Virus record (IMG/VR): IMGVR_UViG_3300013094_000071
Span: 1-51,391 of that record
DNA length: 51,391 nt
Reading direction: 5' to 3' (one strand)
Source: a virus
Shown here: piece after piece, positions 44,198-51,391 of the stretch
Position numbering within the stretch: position 1 is the stretch's first letter
Layout of the letters: each line of letters starts with the position of its first letter
Notes under the pieces: model-generated
The model's input: the letters and a program-made list of their open reading frames with translations, nothing else
Told to the model about the DNA's origin: nothing
The model's database searches: none
Translations under genes and position numbers: made by a program

Positions 44198-44887
44198 ATG
44201 ATTATAGGTGTGTGCGGTTTTATCGGTTCTGGCAAAGATACTATTGCCGATTATCTTACTAACTTTCACGGTTTTCGTCGAGAATCGTTTGCAAACTCCC
44301 TTAAAGATGCAGTAGCACAAGTGTTTGGATGGGATCGCACTATGTTAGAAGGCCGCACCAAACAAGCCCGTGAATGGCGTGAACAAGTAGATCCTTGGTG
44401 GGCAGAACGATTGAACATGCCTAATTTAACACCCCGTTGGGTATTACAATATTGGGGCACTGAAGTTTGCCGAAAAGGCTTCCATGACGATATTTGGATT
44501 GCCTCATTAGAGAATAAACTACGCAACTCAAAAGATGACATAGTTATTAGTGACTGCCGTTTTCCTAATGAAATTAAATCAATTAAAAATGCAGGTGGAA
44601 TAGTTGTCCGTGTAAAACGTGGTGAAGAGCCAGAATGGTACAAAGATGCCGCTGATATGAATGCCGGCGATACATGTATGAATTATATGCTGGCTAAAAC
44701 ACGTATGCTAAAACTAGGCATTCACGCTAGTGAAACTGCTTGGGTTGGAACTAAGTTTGATTATGTTTTTGCTAATGATTCTAGTATAGACGACTTATAC
44801 GCCCAAGTAAAAACTCTTATAAATCCGGAACAAGATCCCCTTGCTTCCAGCGAACGCCCTCTTTATGCAGGACTCGCTGGCAATTAG
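44198..44887 (+). CDS. 1: Deoxynucleoside monophosphate kinase (T4 gp1-like)
   Basis: 229 residues, close to the 241 of T4 gp1. The P-loop is GFIGSGKDT at residues 7-15 (G7, G12, K13, T15). SFANSLKDAVAQVFGWDRTM follows, then VLQYWGTEVCRKGFHDDIW and the ISDCRFPNEIKSIKNAGG segment, typical of phage dNMP kinases. The enzyme phosphorylates dNMPs to dNDPs for phage DNA synthesis in the cytoplasm. It stands between neck and sheath genes but has its own host-type promoter and probably early expression. Its last 71 bases are overlapped on the other strand by a small HNH-like gene. The sequence looks intact. Confidence 0.88.
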   Translation: MIIGVCGFIGSGKDTIADYLTNFHGFRRESFANSLKDAVAQVFGWDRTMLEGRTKQAREWREQVDPWWAERLNMPNLTPRWVLQYWGTEVCRKGFHDDIWIASLENKLRNSKDDIVISDCRFPNEIKSIKNAGGIVVRVKRGEEPEWYKDAADMNAGDTCMNYMLAKTRMLKLGIHASETAWVGTKFDYVFANDSSIDDLYAQVKTLINPEQDPLASSERPLYAGLAGN

Positions 44888-45143
44888 CACAAATTGTTTT
44901 TAAGTTATTATGACGGCAATTATTCAAATCGCCGTCTACGTGAAACACCGCAAATACTTCTTTGTGCGGTGATTTAAAGCCACACTTGTCGCAATAGCTT
45001 TTCATAGTATATCCAGCCATAACCCACCGAGGAAGTTTAACACCTCGTAAGCATGCGCCGCATTGACTTCTATAATAAGGTTTTTTATTTTTATAATAGT
45101 TGATTGCAACTGGGTGCAATCCACAACTGCATAGTGGTCTCAT
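44817..45143 (-). CDS. Small zinc-binding HNH-like protein
   Basis: 108 residues. Two pairs of zinc knuckles: C5/C7 with C28/C31, and C51/C54 with C85/C88. Between C54 and C85 lies VFHVDGDLNNCRHNNLKTIC (H68, D70, N75, N80), an arrangement like the treble-clef HNH fold, so a nuclease or DNA-binding role is possible. I recall similar small proteins in cyanophages, without known function. It lacks a classical final His of the HNH triad in the usual place, though H93 is near. It overlaps the end of the dNMP kinase gene on the opposite strand by 71 bases and lies in the leader region before gp18. CTTAAATA lies five bases before its ATG. The cysteines and family resemblance make it a real gene. Confidence 0.7.
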   Translation of the reverse strand: MRPLCSCGLHPVAINYYKNKKPYYRSQCGACLRGVKLPRWVMAGYTMKSYCDKCGFKSPHKEVFAVFHVDGDLNNCRHNNLKTICANCQRVLHKEGVRWKQGDLVPDL

Positions 45144-45148
45144 GCAGT

Positions 45149-45156
45149 TATTTAAG
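45149..45156 (-). promoter_or_regulatory. Late-promoter-like octamer CTTAAATA for the HNH-like gene
   Basis: On the minus strand, five bases before the ATG at 45143, the same spacing as the octamer before gp14. A weak AAAAAGG lies just upstream. Confidence 0.3.
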
Positions 45157-45207
45157 CCTTTTTGAAGCCTTTTCCGGTGCGTTAACAGCTATAAAAAGTC
45201 CAAAAGC

Positions 45208-45215
45208 CATAAATA
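45208..45215 (+). promoter_or_regulatory. Late-promoter-like octamer CATAAATA for gp18
   Basis: 32 bases before the gp18 ATG at 45248, the strongest expected late gene here; the same eight bases occur at 13218 and 22820. Confidence 0.5.
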
Positions 45216-45235
45216 CATTAAGAACATGTACTCAT

Positions 45236-45240
45236 GGAGA
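45236..45240 (+). promoter_or_regulatory. Ribosome site GGAGA fixing the gp18 start
   Basis: Seven bases separate it from ATG 45248. An in-frame upstream ATG (45104) would add 48 residues unlike any sheath N-terminus and has no comparable site. Confidence 0.85.
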
Positions 45241-45247
45241 TAATACA

Positions 45248-48200
45248 ATGGCTCAACTTAATTCACCAGGCGTAAGCGTAACCGTAATAGACGAAAGTTT
45301 CTATACACCAGCTGCCCCAGGTACCGTACCTCTTATCGTAGTCGCTAGTCAAGCGAATAAAATGAACTCATCTGGAACAGGTATTGCTCCAGGTACTTTA
45401 GAAGCAAATGCAGGTAAAGTCTATTTGCTAACAAGTCAACAAGACTTGGGAAGTACTTTTGGTATTCCTTATTTCCAAACTGATGCAGAAAACAATCCTA
45501 TTAACGCTAGCGAAATTAACGAATACGGTTTACAAGCCGCTTACAGTTTCCTAGGCGTAAGCAATCGTGCATACGTTGTACGTGCTGATTTAGATACAAG
45601 TCAACTAATTGGTGAAACAGACGCTCCTAGTGCTCCTCCATCGGATGGTACATACTGGTTCGATGTTACAGATACACAATTTGGTATTTTCCAATGGAAT
45701 AGTTCTCCAGCAACAACTACTGGCGGACAGTTATTTGTTAATCAACAATCAGTTAATAATTTTTCATATGTTACAAATGTTAGTTTAATCGATACTGCTG
45801 GTGCATATGGTCCACAGTACGCACCATTGCCAAGTTATGGTGCATTAGGTGACTATGCTATAACAGGTGACACTTCTGGTACAACTACATTAATTAAATT
45901 ATGGCTTAAAAAATACCAAACTAGTACAGCCGCAGGAACATGGGTTGAAGTAGGTACAGCTAACTGGGTAGCTAGCTGGCCAACATTAACAGCTGGTGCG
46001 GCTCCAAGTTCATTAACAGCTGGCGCAACATTTATTATTAACGGTATCACAATTACTGTTCCTGTTGCTCCAAATAACACAATCGCAAATTTAGTAACAC
46101 AAATTACTACAGCAGTATCTAGCAATCCAGTAGTGTTAGGCGGTGTTACAGCGGCTGTTGTTAATGGATATTTGAACATTTATTCAAACGGAACTAGTGT
46201 TTACAATTCCTTACAAAATGGTAGCTTAACTATCAGCGGCACAGCATTAGCTAGTTTAGGATTTACAGCAGGTTCATACTTATGCCCACAATTAACAATG
46301 AGTCCGCACTATAGCGTTCCATTGTATGGCACATTTGACCAAACAGGAAACGGTTATACAAACGGTGCTCCAACAGGTTCTATATGGGTTAAGACTACTC
46401 CAGTAAATTTAGGAGCAAGCTATTTCATTAAGAAATACAACGCGGCAACTAGTACATGGATTCAACAACCAGTACAATTATTTGCTAACAATCAGTCTGC
46501 ATTAGCAACATTAGATCCTACAGGCGGTGGTATTAATTTACCAATTGGTACATCATATGTAAAATACGGCGACAACGAAGCGGTTGTTCCATCAGCAAAT
46601 GGTTCCGAAGCTAACGTTCCAGCAAGATTTAAATTGTATACACGTACTGGTGTAGGTGCAACTAAGGTTACATCTAATCCATTTACAAATGGTACATTTG
46701 ACACTAACCCACTAACAGCAGTTGGTCAAGGTTACATTGGCGGTGCAACTGCTAGTGCAACTGGTATTATTTCTGCAGGTGACGGTGTTACAGCTGGTAC
46801 AGTTTTATCTGTAACTGGAACTGTAACTGGTACATTTGCAACAGGTATGCATATTACTGGTACAGGTACCACAGCATCAACTATTTCAGCAATTAATTCA
46901 GCATCGCTCACAGGCACTGTAGGTCCTACATTGTCAAGTATTACAATTACTTCTAATACTGGTGTGTTTGGTTGCTCAACAGCAGGCATAACACTAGTTA
47001 CTGGTATGCCAGTAACTATTAGTGGTACATTAGGTGGTACTGGTTCTATTAGCGGATACGCCGGTGGCCCAACAACATATTACATCATTGGTTCTCCAAC
47101 ACAGACATCATTCCAGTTGTCAGCTACAAAAGGTGGCTCAGCAATCACAACAACCACTGGTACTCCATCTGGTTTAACATTTACTCTTGCTGTGTTATCT
47201 GTATCTGGCGTGTCAAGCGGAACAATTAGTGCAGGTATGGTAATTACTGGTTCTGGCATTACTGCTGGTACATATATTAACGCACTTGGTACAGGTTCTG
47301 GTGGAAATGGTACATATTTCTTAAATCAAGGAACTACCGGTACTCCAACAACTGGCACAAGTTATACAGTTAGTGCAAGCCAATTAGTAGCATCAACAAC
47401 TATCACTGGTATTGCCGCAGGTAATACTTTAAACATTACAGGATCTACTAGCGGTACATACACAGTAGGTATGGTATTGAGTGGTATTGGTACTTCGGGT
47501 ATTACAATTACCGCAGTATTGTCAGGCTCAGGCGGCGTTGGTACATATACTATTGGAGGTTCAGCATCATATGTTGCATCTACAACAATTACTGGTACAG
47601 CATCTAGTGAAACATATTCATTTACAGTTGTAGCTAGCCAAGTTGGTAGTGCTTCATTACCAACAACTGCTCCATTGTTAGCTACTGTAACGTTTGGTGC
47701 AGTTGGTAATGCGTTAACTGATGCTCAAGCATTCTTACAAGCATTTAGTTCAGCAGTAACTGATCCTAACCTTTCAGCAACATTAGGCGGAACAACACTT
47801 GCTCCAACAATTACTATTACACACCTTGCAGGCGGTGATATTAAATTTGTAGACGGTGCAAACTTACCATTAGGTTCAATCTTCTCAACAAGTACAACTG
47901 CAAACTGGTATAACTGTGCTAACGGTGTTACAAATAACTATATTGCTACACTATGGAGCCCAACAGTTAGTGGTTCAGCATTTGCTCCAGCGGCAATTAC
48001 TGCTCCTACTAGCAATCCAGCAGACGGTACTTTATGGTACAACACAGATATCACTGATGTTGATATCATGGTTAACAACGGTACTTCATGGGTTGGTTAT
48101 TTAAACTATACACAAAATGCAGTTGGTGGTTCGACAACAGATCCAAAGGGTCCAATCGTAAGCGATTTAGCTCCAACTACTCAAGCAAGCGGTGCCGCAC

Positions 48201-49600
48201 TTGCTAATGGAGATATTTGGATTAGCACAGCTGATTTAGAAAATTTCCCACTAGTTTACAAATATAACTTTTTAACAAAATCTTGGGTACTAGTTAACAA
48301 TACAGACCACACATCAAGCAACGGTATTATTTTTGCTGATGCACGTTGGGGTATTGAGCCAAACACACAACCAGCACCAACAAGCGGAACAGTTGCAGAG
48401 TCTACTATTCCTGCATTGTTAAGCAGTAACTTTGTCGACTTTGACGCACCTAATCCTGCATTGTATCCAAAAGGTATGTTGTTATGGAATCTACGTCGTT
48501 CAGGATTTAACGTTAAGCAGTATGTCACGAATTACGTTAATCAACAAGCATACAACACAATGTATCAAAATACATTGATGAGTTATTACTCTCCAGATCG
48601 TTGGGTAAGTGCCGCTCCAAACAACTTGGATGGTTCTGGCGCATTCGGTCGTCATGCACAACGCGGTGTTGTATTGAAAGCATTGCTCGCTACTATCGAA
48701 AGTAACACAAACATTCGTCAACCAGATACAGTTATTTTTAACTTATTAAGTTGCCCAGGTTACTTAGAAGTAACAAGTGCGCTAGTAAACTTAAATACTG
48801 ATAATGGACAAACAGCGTTTATCGTTGCAGATGCTCCAGCTCGTTTAACACCAGATGCTACAAGTTTAAGTAACTGGGGTAATAACACAGCTCAAGCCGC
48901 AGAAGATGGCGACACTGGTTTAATTGTAACAGACCCATATACAGCAGTTTATTACCCATGGGGTTATACAGCAGACTTGTTAGGTAACAACATTGTTGTT
49001 CCTCCAAGCCATATTATGTTACGTACAATCGCATTAAGCGACAATGTTTCTTATCCATGGTTTGCACCAGCTGGTGTACGTCGTGGTGGTGTAACAAACG
49101 TTAGTTCAGTTGGTTATGTCGATACTGCTACAGGTGAATTTATTACTGTTGCATTAAACACAGGACAAAGAGATACATTGGCCGCAATCCATGTTAACCC
49201 AATTACATATATTGCTGGTACAGGACTAGTTGCATACGGACAGTACACACGTCAGTTAGTTGCTAGTGCAATGGATCGTATTAACGTAGCACGTTTGGTA
49301 ATCTACATGCGTTACCAATTAAATGCTATCGCTAAACCGTTTATCTTTGAACCAAACGATACTATTACACGTAATGAAATTAAACAACAAATTGAAAAAT
49401 TATTGTTAGAGTTAACAGCAGAACGTGCATTGTATGACTACTTAGTAGTGTGCGATTCAAGTAACAACACACCGGCTAGAATTGATGCCAGCGAATTGTA
49501 TGTTGACATTGCTATCGAACCAGTTAAGGCAGTGGAATTCATTTACATTCCACTACGCTTAGAAAACACAGGCGCAATCAAAGGCTTGGCCGGCGCATAA
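45248..49600 (+). CDS. 18: Tail sheath protein (T4 gp18-like), greatly enlarged
   Basis: 1450 residues from the ATG at 45248, against 659 in T4. The N-terminus (NSPGVSVTVIDESFYTPAAP, then a G.PYF block and GLQAAYSFLGVSNRAYVVRA) is sheath-like. The C-terminal 400 residues carry the conserved core: RPxTVIFNLL-type block, WGYTADLLGNNIVVPPS, APAGVRRGGVTNVSSVGY, INPITYIAGTG-like text, MDRINVARLVIYMRYQLN and VDIAIEPVKAVEFIYIPLRL, matching the T4 ending DRINVRRLF...IQPARSINYI. The middle is expanded. About 300 residues (497-797) are Thr/Gly modules of the kind found in the fibers. Sheath subunits stack round the tube and contract on infection; the inserts would project outward. Confidence 0.9.
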   Translation: MAQLNSPGVSVTVIDESFYTPAAPGTVPLIVVASQANKMNSSGTGIAPGTLEANAGKVYLLTSQQDLGSTFGIPYFQTDAENNPINASEINEYGLQAAYSFLGVSNRAYVVRADLDTSQLIGETDAPSAPPSDGTYWFDVTDTQFGIFQWNSSPATTTGGQLFVNQQSVNNFSYVTNVSLIDTAGAYGPQYAPLPSYGALGDYAITGDTSGTTTLIKLWLKKYQTSTAAGTWVEVGTANWVASWPTLTAGAAPSSLTAGATFIINGITITVPVAPNNTIANLVTQITTAVSSNPVVLGGVTAAVVNGYLNIYSNGTSVYNSLQNGSLTISGTALASLGFTAGSYLCPQLTMSPHYSVPLYGTFDQTGNGYTNGAPTGSIWVKTTPVNLGASYFIKKYNAATSTWIQQPVQLFANNQSALATLDPTGGGINLPIGTSYVKYGDNEAVVPSANGSEANVPARFKLYTRTGVGATKVTSNPFTNGTFDTNPLTAVGQGYIGGATASATGIISAGDGVTAGTVLSVTGTVTGTFATGMHITGTGTTASTISAINSASLTGTVGPTLSSITITSNTGVFGCSTAGITLVTGMPVTISGTLGGTGSISGYAGGPTTYYIIGSPTQTSFQLSATKGGSAITTTTGTPSGLTFTLAVLSVSGVSSGTISAGMVITGSGITAGTYINALGTGSGGNGTYFLNQGTTGTPTTGTSYTVSASQLVASTTITGIAAGNTLNITGSTSGTYTVGMVLSGIGTSGITITAVLSGSGGVGTYTIGGSASYVASTTITGTASSETYSFTVVASQVGSASLPTTAPLLATVTFGAVGNALTDAQAFLQAFSSAVTDPNLSATLGGTTLAPTITITHLAGGDIKFVDGANLPLGSIFSTSTTANWYNCANGVTNNYIATLWSPTVSGSAFAPAAITAPTSNPADGTLWYNTDITDVDIMVNNGTSWVGYLNYTQNAVGGSTTDPKGPIVSDLAPTTQASGAALANGDIWISTADLENFPLVYKYNFLTKSWVLVNNTDHTSSNGIIFADARWGIEPNTQPAPTSGTVAESTIPALLSSNFVDFDAPNPALYPKGMLLWNLRRSGFNVKQYVTNYVNQQAYNTMYQNTLMSYYSPDRWVSAAPNNLDGSGAFGRHAQRGVVLKALLATIESNTNIRQPDTVIFNLLSCPGYLEVTSALVNLNTDNGQTAFIVADAPARLTPDATSLSNWGNNTAQAAEDGDTGLIVTDPYTAVYYPWGYTADLLGNNIVVPPSHIMLRTIALSDNVSYPWFAPAGVRRGGVTNVSSVGYVDTATGEFITVALNTGQRDTLAAIHVNPITYIAGTGLVAYGQYTRQLVASAMDRINVARLVIYMRYQLNAIAKPFIFEPNDTITRNEIKQQIEKLLLELTAERALYDYLVVCDSSNNTPARIDASELYVDIAIEPVKAVEFIYIPLRLENTGAIKGLAGA
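46740..47640 (+). repeat. Fiber-type module block inside the tail sheath gene
   Basis: Runs from about GGATASATGIISAGDG to YVASTTITGTASSETYSFTV. It contains a TYYV module (PTTYYIIGSPTQTSFQLSAT) close to one at 39420-39620 in the large virion gene. Two VGM/AGM-type units end in GTYFLNQGTTG and GTYTIGGSASYVAS. Edges are approximate. Confidence 0.7.
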
Positions 49601-49615
49601 TTAGGAGAATATTAA

Positions 49616-50242
49616 ATGTCAATTGCAGCCTTATCAAATTTTACAGTACCATTAGCAAGTGATCAATCAGCAAGCTCGCAAGGCTTGTTGATGCCCAAGC
49701 TAAAATACAGATTCCGTCTAAGTTTTGAAAACTTCGGCGTATCTAGTCCTACTACTGAATTAACTAAACAAGTTCAGGATGCGGCACGCCCACAAGTTAA
49801 GTTTACCGATCAAGTTATTGAAATTTACAACAGTAAAATTCATTATGCAGGCAAACCAGCTTGGGAACCAATTCCTATCAAACTACGTGATGACGTATCT
49901 GGTCAAGTTACCAAGTTAGTTGGCGAACAAAATCAGAAACAATTCGATTTCTTTGAACAAAGTTCAGCGGCAAGTGCTGGTGATTATAAGTTCACATTAC
50001 GTATTGAAATGTTAGATGGCGGTAACGGTTCACACACTCCTAACGTTCTCGAAACATGGGAATGTTATGGTTGTTACTTAGAATCAACAAACTGGCAATC
50101 ATTGGACTATAAAGAACAAGGCCCAGTAATGATTGATATTAGTATTCGTTTTGATAATGCTGTACAAACATCAGGCGGATCTTTAGGATCATCTACATCA
50201 GTAATGCCTAGCACAAGTGGCGGCAGTTTATTAGGTAGTTAA
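49616..50242 (+). CDS. 19: Tail tube protein (T4 gp19-like)
   Basis: 208 residues. LSNFTVPLASDQSASSQGLL, then MPKLKYRFRLSFENFGVSSP, TELTKQVQDAARPQVKFTDQ, then EIYNSKIHYAGKPAWEPIPI, KLRDDVSGQV, LRIEMLDGGNG and IDISIRFDNAVQT match the cyanophage gp19 tail tube as I know it; T4 gp19 is 163 residues. Hexamers stack into the tube through which DNA passes. The last 30 residues are Ser/Gly-rich and look flexible. It follows gp18 by 15 bases with TTAGGAG as ribosome site, and a strong terminator follows, so gp18 and gp19 form one late unit. Confidence 0.9.
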   Translation: MSIAALSNFTVPLASDQSASSQGLLMPKLKYRFRLSFENFGVSSPTTELTKQVQDAARPQVKFTDQVIEIYNSKIHYAGKPAWEPIPIKLRDDVSGQVTKLVGEQNQKQFDFFEQSSAASAGDYKFTLRIEMLDGGNGSHTPNVLETWECYGCYLESTNWQSLDYKEQGPVMIDISIRFDNAVQTSGGSLGSSTSVMPSTSGGSLLGS

Positions 50243-50245
50243 TTT

Positions 50246-50270
50246 AAAGCCCACTCAACGTGGGCTTTTT
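50246..50270 (+). terminator. Rho-independent terminator after gp19
   Basis: AAAGCCCAC (50246-50254), loop TCAAC, GTGGGC (50260-50265) and TTTTT. Ends the gp18-gp19 unit. Confidence 0.9.
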
Positions 50271-50301
50271 ATTAGGCGTTCATAAACTACGCAGTTTATT
50301 A

Positions 50302-50309
50302 TTTAAATA
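50302..50309 (+). promoter_or_regulatory. Late-promoter-like octamer TTTAAATA
   Basis: Just after the gp19 terminator, nine bases before the ATG at 50319. AATAAATA overlaps it at 50306-50313. Spacing to the ATG is short, so the real transcription start is uncertain. Confidence 0.35.
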
Positions 50310-50318
50310 AATAAAGTT

Positions 50319-51311
50319 ATGTCCTTTACAGCCAACAATAATTTAAAAAATACTGGGTTTCCTACAGTTTTAAAAGACTGGCAACATGCCGCAAGGATGT
50401 TCAACGACCAACAATTTAGGCTTGCACCTAAATTAGATTTCCAGTTTCATGTGGCATTTAATATTAATACTGCGGCTTTAAAAAATGCCAACATCTATAC
50501 CAAGTATGGTAATGAAATTAATATGCTAGTCAAAGGACTTGATTTGCCAACATATACTGTACAAGTAGATACACTGAATCAATACAACAGAAAAAAGAAT
50601 ATACAGTATCAACATTCTTATGGCGAGTTGTCTATAAAATTTCACGATGACAACATGGGTCTAATCAACCAAATGTGGCAAAATTATTATAGTTATTATT
50701 ATGCAGATTCTACCAGTGCGGCAGGTTCTGGAAACTATAATAGAACAGCGATGAAAAGTTCTAATTACATCAATAGTCCGTATGGTTTAGACAACGGTAG
50801 TACTGCACCATTTTTTAATTACATTAAAGTTTATCAGATGGCTCGTCATGAATATATTAGCTATCAACTAGTAAACCCTATAATAACATCTTGGAGCCAT
50901 AACAAATTAGATTATGCACAGACTAAAACACACGACTTTGACATGAAGATCAAGTTTGAAGCTGTAGCATACGGTAACGGAGTAGTAACTCCTGGCGACC
51001 CAGAAGGCTTTGGCATATCTCATTATGATGTTAATCCTAGTCCGTTAGCTGGTGTTAACCCAGACCCAACCGTATTTGATCCAAGTTTTGTTCAAGCGTT
51101 AGATCTAGAGAGTGCCGCTCCTGCAATTATTAATAACACAATTTCTACAGTTAATACATATCAAAATACACAGTTACCAACTACTGCACAAACAACTACA
51201 TCAGTGAGTGGCTCTACTACTCAAACAATTGGCGGAATATCAGGAGTAGCATTTCCTACAACTACTTTTGCAAATAATACAGTAGCTACTCCTGTTAAAT
51301 TAGGATCTTAA
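50319..51311 (+). CDS. Second tail tube-like protein (gp19/gp54 superfamily candidate)
   Basis: 330 residues. APKLDFQFHVAFNINTAALK, then VKGLDLPTYTVQVDTLNQYN, KKNIQYQHSYGELSIKFHDD, then a Tyr-rich stretch (MWQNYYSYYYADS) and MKIKFEAVAYGNG. The order (hydrophobic strand, 'LP.Y.V......YN.....Q....Y..L...F.DD', final F.M...F) resembles tail-tube folds. It is longer than gp19 and close to the 320 residues of T4 gp54, the baseplate protein that starts tube growth. The last 80 residues are a Thr/Asn/Gly-rich flexible tail. AAAG is the only ribosome site. I favour a tube initiator or tube-terminal adaptor; exact identity is open. Confidence 0.6.
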   Translation: MSFTANNNLKNTGFPTVLKDWQHAARMFNDQQFRLAPKLDFQFHVAFNINTAALKNANIYTKYGNEINMLVKGLDLPTYTVQVDTLNQYNRKKNIQYQHSYGELSIKFHDDNMGLINQMWQNYYSYYYADSTSAAGSGNYNRTAMKSSNYINSPYGLDNGSTAPFFNYIKVYQMARHEYISYQLVNPIITSWSHNKLDYAQTKTHDFDMKIKFEAVAYGNGVVTPGDPEGFGISHYDVNPSPLAGVNPDPTVFDPSFVQALDLESAAPAIINNTISTVNTYQNTQLPTTAQTTTSVSGSTTQTIGGISGVAFPTTTFANNTVATPVKLGS

Positions 51312-51312
51312 A

Positions 51313-51391
51313 ATGGCATCTATTAATTTACCAACACAACAATCATCTGGTTCAACAAATGTTAAAACATTTTTTAACAATTATTTTACAC
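51313..51391 (+). CDS. Unknown virion protein, 3' end cut by window edge
   Basis: The frame is open from ATG 51313 to the edge (26 codons: MASINLPTQQSSGSTNVKTF followed by FNNYFT). AGGA lies eight to eleven bases before the ATG, one base after the previous stop, so it is co-transcribed with the tube-like gene. Too short to recognise. Confidence 0.5.
   Translation, partial: MASINLPTQQSSGSTNVKTFFNNYFT

Noticed and set aside
45104-45247. In-frame upstream extension of the gp18 gene from ATG 45104
   Set aside because: It would run antisense over the HNH-like gene, has no ribosome site, and gives a Cys-containing N-terminus unlike sheath proteins. ATG 45248 with GGAGA fits.
45248-49600. Self-splicing intron or intein explaining the large size of gp18
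   Set aside because: The frame is open throughout, the extra part is repeat modules, and no intein splice motifs or intron core were seen.

Overview
The window is a stretch of the virion-structure region of a large, AT-rich, T4-like contractile-tailed bacteriophage (myovirus). The best anchors are the right-hand genes, which I recognise from memory of T4 and marine T4-like families: neck proteins gp13 and gp14, tail sheath stabiliser gp15, tail sheath gp18, tail tube gp19 and a gp1-type dNMP kinase. The giant repeat fibers, the small conserved virion proteins, the NodU-type carbamoyltransferase and the GCSYT-type SGNH proteins resemble those of cyanophages, pelagiphages and uncultured aquatic phages. 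An aquatic bacterial host is therefore likely, but no gene here identifies it. I saw no tRNA, integrase, CRISPR array or reverse transcriptase.

Layout. (1) 1-27483, plus strand: a long run of tail-fiber or virion-surface genes. It holds an edge-cut gene, two pairs of medium fibers, small beta-rich proteins, and two giant paralogous fibers of 1990 and 2963 residues. These combine tandem carbohydrate-binding-like repeats, a parallel beta-helix-like section and Asp-box propeller repeats. The run ends with three glycine- and cysteine-rich adhesin-like proteins and two tail-fiber-chaperone-like partners. (2) 27526-32120, minus strand: a compact four-gene cassette (GT9-like glycosyltransferase, two SGNH hydrolase-like paralogs, carbamoyltransferase) probably acting on a glycan. 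(3) 32219-39878, plus strand: three small repeat fibers and a 1737-residue virion protein. (4) 39910-43300, minus strand: gp14, gp15 and a Nudix hydrolase as an overlapping operon. (5) 43345-51391, plus strand: gp13, dNMP kinase, a very long gp18, gp19, a second tube-like protein and an edge-cut gene. A small antisense HNH-like zinc protein lies before gp18. There is no gene-free stretch over 300 bases; the longest is 138 bases (4841-4978) and looks structured.

Regulation. T4-late-promoter-like octamers ending in TAAATA lie a short distance before many operons on both strands. A near-consensus sigma-70 promoter precedes the dNMP kinase, and a weaker one may precede the glycan cassette. Both would then be expressed earlier than the structural genes. 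Hairpin-plus-T-run terminators sit at 27500, 39883 and 50246; the first two are bidirectional between convergent operons.

The most unusual theme is a set of short beta-rich modules (TYYV type, VGM..G type and YNGTYTV type) that recur through the giant fibers and also lie inside the tail sheath, while a related-looking module interrupts one tail-fiber chaperone. Two insertions can be placed quite precisely by comparing paralogs within the window. The three cysteine-rich adhesin-like proteins and their paired chaperone-like genes are the best candidate for a little-described receptor-binding system. All functional calls are from sequence reading only; no database or structure search was run.
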